From an uncultured Saprospiraceae bacterium (GTDB lineage Bacteria > Bacteroidota > Bacteroidia > Chitinophagales > Saprospiraceae), in NCBI GenBank assembly GCA_937973995.1, contig CALJIQ010000368.1:1-34017 (forward strand): a stretch of DNA of 34,017 bases, in the 5' to 3' direction. Within the stretch, counting starts at the first letter, position 1; every line of letters starts with the position of its first letter. Of the stretch, positions 14,918-22,700 are shown one piece after another. Under the pieces are notes generated by a model. The model saw nothing but the letters and a program-made list of their open reading frames with translations, searched no databases and had not been told where the DNA came from. The position numbers and the translations under genes were made by a program.

Positions 14918-17230
14918 TCAACTATACAAACTCATCAACACTCGTTCTGCTGTCATGGGTGCTACATATGTAAGTGTAGCTTTAGGATTAAAAGCCAAGA
15001 TGGCATTACAAAGCGAAAAGTAAGCGCCAATGCCATACATTAAAGGAGGTTCGCCCACTGCCTTTGATTTTAGAATGGCTAAGTCGCTACCCGCTGTTTC
15101 TAAGTATTGGACGGCTATTTCCTTTGGGACCGAATAAATATCTGGTATTTTATAGTTGGCTAAATTACCAGATTTTAAGACGCCTTTTTCATCGTAAATT
15201 AATTCTTCCATCGTCATCCAACCCATACCTTGAACCAATCCGCCTTCTATTTGTCCTAAATCCACAGAACGATTCATACTGCTGCCAAAATCATGCACGA
15301 TTTGCACGGAATCAAATTCATAATTGCCTCGAATGCAATCTACCGTACTTTGAAAAATAGCCGTTCCATATACATGATAGGCAAAGGGATGTCCTTTGGA
15401 AGTCGTGTTGTCGAAGTGAATTTTAGGCGTGGCATAATGCCCTTTTGCGCTTAGGTTGATGCGTTTTTGAAAAGCTAGTTGGATTAATGCTTCCCATTGT
15501 ATTTCTTGCGAGTGATCTAAAGCGAAAATTTTATTTTCTTCAAAAATAATAGTATCTAGGTCTTGGCACTTCCACTCGGCAGCGATCATTTTTTTTAGCC
15601 TGTGGAGAATTTGAGAACAGGCATCTTGTAAGGCTTTTCCATTTAAATCAGCCGTTGCACTTGCTGCGGAGGGAGAGGTATTGGCTACCCTAGTCGTATT
15701 AGTCGTTTCTAATTTAATACGTCCGTAATCAATCCCAAAGCTACCTGCTGCTACTTGAATCATTTTGGAACTAACCCCCTGCCCCATTTCAATCGCCCCC
15801 GTACTAACGCCCACGCTACCGTCGCTATATACATGTACTAATGCCCTCGCATTGTTCATCATCGTATTAGTGAATGAAATACCAAAACAAACAGGCATCA
15901 ATGCCAAGCCTTTTTTAATGTATTTATTCGTTGCATTGAATTGTCGAACTTGCTCTTTCCGTTCCCCGAATCCATAATTCTTTTTGGCTTGTACCCAACA
16001 GTTTTGAGCTTCGCAATTTTCTGTTTTCTGTCCATAGGAAAATTCAGAACCTTCTTCCAATAGGTTCCTTTCTTGTATGATTTGCGCATCTACGCCAATT
16101 GCTCTAGCCGCATGATGAATAGCGGCTTCTATCACAAACATTCCTTGTGGACCACCAAAGCCTCTGAAGGCGGTATTCGGTGGCAAATTAGTCTTACAAG
16201 AATAAGCGTTAGTTTTTACATTCGGCACATAATAACTATTAGTAGAATGAAAAAGCGTTCTGCCAAGTATGGCAGGAGATAAGTCCGCAGCTGCTCCCCC
16301 ATTTTGAAAGTATTGTCCCTCAAAAGCAAGTATTTTATAGTTGTTATCGAGTCCTATTTTATAGCGACTTTTATAAGGATTCCGTTTGCCAGTCATTTGC
16401 AAATCTTCCCCTCTTTCTAAGATATATTTGACAGGTCGATTGGTTAGATAAGTGCCTAATGCCACCATCGTCGCCCAAGGAGATGCTTGGTCTTCTTTGC
16501 CTCCAAAACCACCTCCGATCCGATTAACATCTACTTCTATTTGATTCATAGTTACCCCCAATACCCTAGCTACCGTTCGTTGCACGGCGGTCGGTCCTTG
16601 CGTAGAACTATATATTTTAATGCTCTTATCTCCATTGGGAATCGCATAGGCCCCTTGGGGTTCTAGATAGACATGTTCTTGTCCGCCTGTTTCCGCCGTG
16701 CCTTCAAAAATATAGGAGCAATTGGTAAATGCAGTTGTCGTATCTCCAAGTTGAAAGGTTTTAGGATCACTTAAATATTGTTGCTGTTGGTGGGCGACTA
16801 TCGGGTCAGTGATAATTTCTTTTTCTGCTATTTGAATGGTGATTGCTTCACAAGTATGGTGGGCAATTTTTTCCGATTCTGCAATAATCAATAAGATGGG
16901 CATTCCGATGAAATGAACTTCCGTTTCAGCTAGTAACGGTTCATCTGGAATAATCCCTCCAATCTGATTTTCTCCTGGAATATCTTTATAGGAAATGATG
17001 CGATGAACGCCTGGCATTGCCATCGCCTTTGACAAGTCTATTTCTTTAATGATCCCATGCGCCACTTTTGAATAATAGACTTTAGCGTATAGGGTTCCTG
17101 CTAATTCTGGTAAGTCATCTAAATATTGGGTTCTGCCCGTTACGTGTAAGGGCGCATCTATATTTAAGGAGTTCTTTTTTTTCTTTGTTTTTGGATTTAT
17201 GGTCATAATTTGGTTTACTGAAATGCTCAA
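14918..17230 (-). CDS. xdhB: Xanthine dehydrogenase molybdopterin-binding subunit
   Basis: This 770-residue protein is the large molybdenum subunit of a bacterial-type two-subunit xanthine dehydrogenase. Visible motifs are GGQEHVYLE (182-190), GGGFGGKE (239-246), AFRGFGGPQG (354-363), GAIEMGQGVSSKM, GQIEGGLVQGMGW and KAVGEPPLMYG with the catalytic-type Glu727. It oxidises hypoxanthine to xanthine and xanthine to urate, with electrons leaving through XdhA. It follows xdhA by 71 bases, a gap containing a small perfect hairpin, and needs XdhC for sulfurated cofactor. Length matches the family (about 770-790). A second ATG at Met9 is a possible start. Confidence 0.95.
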   Translation of the reverse strand: MSISVNQIMTINPKTKKKKNSLNIDAPLHVTGRTQYLDDLPELAGTLYAKVYYSKVAHGIIKEIDLSKAMAMPGVHRIISYKDIPGENQIGGIIPDEPLLAETEVHFIGMPILLIIAESEKIAHHTCEAITIQIAEKEIITDPIVAHQQQQYLSDPKTFQLGDTTTAFTNCSYIFEGTAETGGQEHVYLEPQGAYAIPNGDKSIKIYSSTQGPTAVQRTVARVLGVTMNQIEVDVNRIGGGFGGKEDQASPWATMVALGTYLTNRPVKYILERGEDLQMTGKRNPYKSRYKIGLDNNYKILAFEGQYFQNGGAAADLSPAILGRTLFHSTNSYYVPNVKTNAYSCKTNLPPNTAFRGFGGPQGMFVIEAAIHHAARAIGVDAQIIQERNLLEEGSEFSYGQKTENCEAQNCWVQAKKNYGFGERKEQVRQFNATNKYIKKGLALMPVCFGISFTNTMMNNARALVHVYSDGSVGVSTGAIEMGQGVSSKMIQVAAGSFGIDYGRIKLETTNTTRVANTSPSAASATADLNGKALQDACSQILHRLKKMIAAEWKCQDLDTIIFEENKIFALDHSQEIQWEALIQLAFQKRINLSAKGHYATPKIHFDNTTSKGHPFAYHVYGTAIFQSTVDCIRGNYEFDSVQIVHDFGSSMNRSVDLGQIEGGLVQGMGWMTMEELIYDEKGVLKSGNLANYKIPDIYSVPKEIAVQYLETAGSDLAILKSKAVGEPPLMYGIGAYFSLCNAILAFNPKATLTYVAPMTAERVLMSLYS

Positions 17231-17246
17231 TTACTTTGGTTAGCAT

Positions 17247-17275
17247 ATTACAAAAGTTTCAAAAACTTTTGTAAT
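17247..17275. repeat. Small hairpin between xdhA and xdhB (family G)
   Basis: ATTACAAAAGTTT, loop CAA, AAACTTTTGTAAT is a perfect 13-bp stem. It shares the ATTACAAAAG/CTTTTGTAAT core with the hairpin at 2140-2172. Because it stands between two subunit genes that must be made together, full termination is unlikely; partial termination or mRNA processing is possible. Confidence 0.65.
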
Positions 17276-17301
17276 CTTCATTTATAAGTAAAAGTGATCC
17301 C

Positions 17302-18702
17302 TCAGTCAATAATTTTTTCAAGCTCCAACTCTTTTTCTTGATTCGCCATAAATTGAGCAACAAACAATTGTCTAGCTAATAGGCGTTTATAATCTGCCGA
17401 ACCTCTAGCATCACTGATAGGGAAAATCTCTACATTTAAAATGTCAATGGCAGCTCGAATAGTATCTTCATGAATCAATTTCCCTTTTAAAAAATCACCA
17501 GTTCGGTGCAAGTAAGTAGGAATAGGACCTACGCCTCCAACTGCTAAATGTGCTTCTTGAATAAGGTCATTTTTTAAATTGAAAGAAGAAGCAAAATTGA
17601 CACTAGCAATATCAAAATACTTCCGTTGGCTCACTTTTTCAAAATGAAAGTGGGTAGCAGCAGACGGTATTTTGAATTGAATTTTTTCTAGTATTTCTCC
17701 TTCCTTCAAATCAATTTGTTTGTAGCCTTTATAAAAATTGTTAAGTGCTAGTGTTCTTCTATTCCCTTCTTTTTCTATAATAATTTTACTATCCAAAGCC
17801 AATAATAAAATCGTAAAATCGCCAATGGGAGAGGCATTCACTAGATTGCCTCCGATGGTTGCCATATTGCGAATTTGGGTAGAGGATAGTAGTTTAAAAA
17901 TATACTCTGAATTGGGTAATACCTTTTTAAAAAGTTCCGAACGATATAAATCTCCCATGGTTAAAGAGGCTCCGAAAATACAATGACCCTCCTTGCTTTC
18001 TATCTGCTTCATAGCGGGTCGGTCATATACAGGTAAAGCTTCTGTTTCATACATAGTCCACGGTCGTTGGACGTATAAGTCCGTTCCTCCGCCGAGTTTG
18101 GTCGTTCCTTTCTGTTCTTTTTGAACAGTCGGAATCGCCGCTAAGCGGTTGGGTATTTCTTTGAAATAATCTGGAATATATTTTTTTGAAATCAGGTTAG
18201 AAACAGTCAATTGTGGTAGGTCATTTGTAACTTGTGTTCTAATGAATTCGGCTGCTCGCTCAATCCCTTTGTATCCCGTACATCGACAAATATTTCCATC
18301 AATAGCCCCAATGATTCCTTCCATAGAAACAGTAGCAGTAGAAAGCAAATAGCCTGTCAAAGACACCACAAATCCTGGCGTACAGAATCCGCACTGCGTT
18401 CCGTATCCATCCACCATTGCTTGTTGCACGGGCGTCAGTTTCTCCATATTTAAGCCCTCAATCGTTACCACATGTTTGCCTTGCACATTCACCAAAGGCG
18501 TAATGCAGGAGGTCATCGTTTGATAGAAAATTCCTTCCGCTTTTTGTTCTCCAATTAAGACTGAGCACGCCCCGCACTCCCCTTCTTTGCAAACTAACTT
18601 ACTACCTTTTAACTGTCGGTCCTTACGAATAAAATCCAATAGTGCCATTCCTGTTGGAGCGGATGTTTGTATGGTTTGATTATTTAAAAGGAAGGAAATC
18701 AT
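17302..18702 (-). CDS. xdhA: Xanthine dehydrogenase iron-sulfur/FAD subunit
   Basis: This 466-residue protein fuses three modules. A plant-ferredoxin-type [2Fe-2S] domain has Cys38, Cys43, Cys46 and Cys66 (CKEGECGAC); the second [2Fe-2S] domain has CGFC at 104-107 and CRC at 139-141; the FAD domain follows from about residue 195 with KLGGGTDLYVQ and IRNMATIGGNLVNASPIGD, and a CO-dehydrogenase flavoprotein C-terminal part. It passes electrons from the molybdenum centre in XdhB to NAD+ or another acceptor. It is the small subunit of the XdhAB type and starts the xdhAB pair. A 314-base gap filled with palindromic repeats separates it from guaD upstream. Confidence 0.95.
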   Translation of the reverse strand: MISFLLNNQTIQTSAPTGMALLDFIRKDRQLKGSKLVCKEGECGACSVLIGEQKAEGIFYQTMTSCITPLVNVQGKHVVTIEGLNMEKLTPVQQAMVDGYGTQCGFCTPGFVVSLTGYLLSTATVSMEGIIGAIDGNICRCTGYKGIERAAEFIRTQVTNDLPQLTVSNLISKKYIPDYFKEIPNRLAAIPTVQKEQKGTTKLGGGTDLYVQRPWTMYETEALPVYDRPAMKQIESKEGHCIFGASLTMGDLYRSELFKKVLPNSEYIFKLLSSTQIRNMATIGGNLVNASPIGDFTILLLALDSKIIIEKEGNRRTLALNNFYKGYKQIDLKEGEILEKIQFKIPSAATHFHFEKVSQRKYFDIASVNFASSFNLKNDLIQEAHLAVGGVGPIPTYLHRTGDFLKGKLIHEDTIRAAIDILNVEIFPISDARGSADYKRLLARQLFVAQFMANQEKELELEKIID

Positions 18703-18726
18703 TTTCTGTAATGATGATTATTAAAT

Positions 18727-18865
18727 GAGTGTAAAACAATCTGGGGGCATCAAATTTATTCATCAGCTCACTTTGGAGTGAGCAGATGAAATGAGAACGT
18801 CTCATCTGATGACTGCCAAAGTCATCTGATGAGTTGCTCGTTTGCCCCCGTTCTGTTATACACTC
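18727..18865. repeat. Multi-arm palindromic repeat family E, copy 1
   Basis: Outer arms GAGTGTAAAACAATCTGGGGGCA and TGCCCCCGTTCTGTTATACACTC pair over about 23 bases with few mismatches. Inside are several further hairpins: GCTCAC/GTGAGC, TGAGA/TCTCA and GATGACT/AGTCATC. The predicted shape is a stem with several arms rather than one rod. It stands just upstream of the xdhA start, so it could lie in the xdhAB leader. A relative is at 9000-9116. Confidence 0.75.
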
Positions 18866-18956
18866 TTATTAAATGATGAATGGAAATTCTATTTGTAATA
18901 TAATACTATTTTTGATTCCTTGATGATTTTTGCAATGCACCTGTTCGATGGCTATC

Positions 18957-19005
18957 GCCGTCGGACGGGAACGCTCTACTCATCGGATGGCGGTAGCCAT
19001 CCGGC
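18957..19005. repeat. Dispersed repeat family D, copy 2
   Basis: CCGTCGGACGGGAACGC, CTACTCATCGGATGG and AGCCATCCGGCAAG match the copy at 1255-1303 almost base for base, with compensating-looking changes between pairing arms (GGATGG to GGACGG). It ends 11 bases from the guaD stop codon. Confidence 0.8.
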
Positions 19006-19016
19006 AAGTAAGTAGT

Positions 19017-19493
19017 TTAATACTTCACCTTGTCCGTTTTAGTCGCCCATTCTTCAAAAACTTCTTTACCTTCTTTATTCATTAATTGTACAGTTTTTAG
19101 AGTACGGTCAGGTATCGCAAGATTCAGTTCTTTATAAATAAAAGCATCATCGAACCCTATTTCCGCAGCATCTTGTTTGCTGCAAGCATAAAATAATTTT
19201 TCAGGTCTTGCCCAATAAATAGCACCTAAGCACATAGGGCAAGGTTCACAAGAGGTATAGATCGTACAACCGTCTAACTGAAAAGCATTCAACTTTTTAC
19301 AAGCATTTCGGATCGCTACCACTTCTGCATGCGCCGTAGGATCATTGGTGGAAGTTACACAATTATTCCCTTCTGCTATTATTTTCCCATCTTTTACGAC
19401 CACTGCACCAAATGGCCCTCCTTCATTGGATTGCATCCCTTTTCGGGAGAGGTCTATGGCACGTTGCATAAAGTATCTATCTTTATTTGACAT
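19017..19493 (-). CDS. guaD: Guanine deaminase (cytidine-deaminase fold)
   Basis: This 158-residue protein carries the zinc site of the CDA fold: HAE at 55-57 and PCPMC with Cys85 and Cys88 in TSCEPCPMCLGAIYWARP. The rest closely follows the Bacillus subtilis GuaD pattern, including FGAVVVKDG, DPTAHAEV, GFDDAFIYKEL and a C-terminal W before the charged tail. tRNA adenosine deaminases share the core motifs but not the IGFDDAFIYKE segment. It converts guanine to xanthine, the substrate of XdhAB, and is the first gene of the minus-strand purine run. Length is the usual 156-160. Confidence 0.93.
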   Translation of the reverse strand: MSNKDRYFMQRAIDLSRKGMQSNEGGPFGAVVVKDGKIIAEGNNCVTSTNDPTAHAEVVAIRNACKKLNAFQLDGCTIYTSCEPCPMCLGAIYWARPEKLFYACSKQDAAEIGFDDAFIYKELNLAIPDRTLKTVQLMNKEGKEVFEEWATKTDKVKY

Positions 19494-19528
19494 GTTTTTT
19501 TATTTATTATTTAAGTAGTGGGACATTA

Positions 19529-19551
19529 TTAATTATTAATTATTAATTATT
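19529..19551. repeat. Short AT tandem repeat (TTAATTA)n
   Basis: Three full TTAATTA units and a partial fourth lie between guaD and the large secreted protein gene, followed by an AT-rich CTAATTAGCTAATAATC stretch. Probably low-complexity sequence without function. Confidence 0.6.
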
Positions 19552-19703
19552 TTCCAGACGCTACTGAACACGCCTAATTAGCTAATAATCACTAATTAAT
19601 AATCAATCAACTGAAAAGCAAAGTTGTTAACTTATTTTTGTCAGACTACTTAGAGTTTGGATTTACAACTCCTAACTCTACATTCTTCACTCCACATTCT
19701 CCT

Positions 19704-22700
19704 CTATTCCACTAACGCTACATCTCCTCGAATCATTAAATCCCGATCATCAATCATCTCCACTTCGGCGAAATAGACAAATACTTGTGGGCGCATTTGC
19801 TGGTTATTAAAGCGCCCATCCCATCCAAGAGTAGGATCATTCGGATCGAAATTCGCTTTTTCAAAAACCAGCGTTCCCCAACGATCAAAAATGCGTAGGG
19901 TCTTCACTTGTCGAATACTGCTAGATCTAGCAAATACCGTAAAGCGATCATTCACCCCATCCGTATTATTAGGACTAAATGCATTGGGTACATAAATATC
20001 TGGATTCGTATCTACTAAAAAATGAACGGTGGTCGTCGCTTCACATCCATTCGTATCCATTACTCTAAGATCATACGTTTGACTTCTAATGGGTCTTGCC
20101 ATAGGCTCCAAACAATCATCACAACTCAAACCAATTGCAGGAGACCAAATAATATCTGCTATTTCATTAGCAGGAATATTCGTATAGGGTGTGATTGTCG
20201 TAGAATCACCTAAGGCTATATTAATCTCTGGATCAATTTCTAATTCGATCTCTTCTGGGGCTATGATAGTTACTTGATCGGTTAATTCACATTCATTGTT
20301 ATCCATAATGGAAATGGCATAAGAGCCTGCTGGAATTCGATCAAAGGATTGGACACTTTGATAAGAATTACCGCCATCTATGGAATATCTGTAAGGACCA
20401 ACACCTCCTTCTACGCCGCTTACCGTAATCGAACCCGTTTCGTTTGGACATAATGGGTCCGCTTTCTCCACCACAGCAGTCCTTGGTACATTTTCTTCTA
20501 CAATAAGTGTTTGCGCTTTACTGCACCCATTTTTGCTACTAGTGATTAACAAAGAGTAAGTTCCTGGTTCACCAATTATTGGGAATAAAGAAGTAGCATC
20601 TGATTCTATAGAACCATCTTCCGTATTCCAAGCATAAACGAAATCTTCTCCTTTACTAGAGCCGGTACCATCTAGCTGCATGGTAGTCGTATAACAGTCA
20701 AAGGCTTTAGCAGGATTAATATTGGCAAGTGGGGCAACGGTATCTAGCACGACTTGTACTTCTGCTATACCTACACAGTTGCTCTCCATATTGGTGATTT
20801 GTAACTGATAAGTTCCTTCTTTACCGATAATGGGTTGCAAGGGATTAGAGGAATCCACTAAGACACCATCGTCCGTTCTCCAACGAAAATCCATGATAGT
20901 TCCTTGGCTAGAAGCACTGGCATTCAATGGTAAGGTGGAATTGATACAATTTAATGCTGCAGGAGCCGCAATGATCGCTTCTGGACGATTCGGATCCTCT
21001 AATATTTCTACCCTTGAGGTTGCGGTACAACCATTGGTATTGCTGATTACTTTTAATTCATAATTTCCTGCTTGGCTAATCGCAGGTCTTAACGTTTGAA
21101 CGCCATCTTCGATACTACCATCTTCAGTGGACCAACGATAATCATTGTCTCCATCGGAAACACCTTCTAAATCAGCCGTTACTAAATCACAAGTAAATAT
21201 GAAAGACGTACCTGCATCCGCAAGTGGTGGAAGGGTATCTATGGACACCCTAGCCGTAGCTGTACTTACACAAAAGTTAGATAAATTATTAACCGTTACC
21301 GTATATTCTCCAGGTTGATTCACCACTGGCTCTAGGGTGTTTCGATTACTAACGATGCTTTCTGGATTTGGAAAACTCCAAGAGAAAGCTCTTTCCTCTT
21401 CTTGCAAATCCGCTACAGTTGCCATAACGGTTACATTTTGAGCCGTACAAGTAAGCACTGGATTTTCTTGAATCGTAATATTAGGAGCGTCAATGTCTTG
21501 TACAATGTTCACAGAGGTAGAATCCTTACAGCCATTTTCTTCATCTGTCACAACTAAGCGATACATCCCTGGCGCATCTACGGTAGCACTCCTATTGGTT
21601 TGACCATCCACTATATTTCCCGCTTCGGTTTTCCATTCGACTGTGTAGTCAGTGATCGGACTTACCACCGTTCCTAGAATATTCGTTTCTGTTACTTGGC
21701 AATTTAAAGTACTTGGATCTGCTATTTCACTTTGTGGTTTGTCGTAATTCGCAAGGACCATTTCTGAGTCCTTTCCTTGACAACCATTTGTTAAATCTGT
21801 AACTACTAATTGGTAAACCCCTGGCGCATCAATGATAGGAGCAAGGGTCGTTTCTCCACTGACCAGATTGCCATCACCTGTTGACCAAGTGTATATATAG
21901 CGTCCTTCTTCTTCGCTACTCCCTACCCCACTCAAATTGGTTTCTAGTATTTTACAACTCAAATTATCTTTTCCTCTGGCTTCTGCAATTGGTTTGATGG
22001 TGTCTGGTTGAACGATAAATGATTCTTCCAACTCACAGCCTGCTGCATCGGTTACTTGCACGCTATACGTACCCGCACCGATTTGGTCCGCTTCTACCAC
22101 TTCCCCACTTTCATTCATTATATTAAAAACGTGCCCTGGCGTACCTCCTTCAATAGTAATTGCTGGTTCTGGGATAAAAGGATCAATACAGTTTATTACT
22201 TCTTCTGCAACAATAGCGGCAGTAATAGCAGGTGGAGCGATCAGTTCGATGGAATCCAAGCTAAAGACACACTCAAGATTATCCGTTATGCTCAGTCCAT
22301 AAAATCCTGCTTCTAAGTCTAAAATATTTTTTTCCGTGCTTCCATTAGTCCATTCGTATTGTAGGTCTTGTCCATTTCCTCCAATGGTCGTAGTGATATT
22401 CCCATCCTTTGTATTAAAACAAGAAGGGCCTTGTGGGGTATAGTCTATGGAAAGTTCAGAGACTACTAAAGAGGCTTCCCCTTCTACTTCTGCGATACAA
22501 CCTCCTGATTCAGCTTCCACTAGTTTGTAGGTGCCTGCGGTGCTTTCCTCTAAAGAGAATGGACTTTCTAAAACTTGGATGACTGGTTGTACTTCATCAT
22601 CTCTAGTATAGGTCAAATTCCAAGGTCCTACACCTGATAGATTAATTTCTATCTCTCCTTGCCGTTCTCCGTTACATAATTTTTGTGCGCCTTGTATGGA

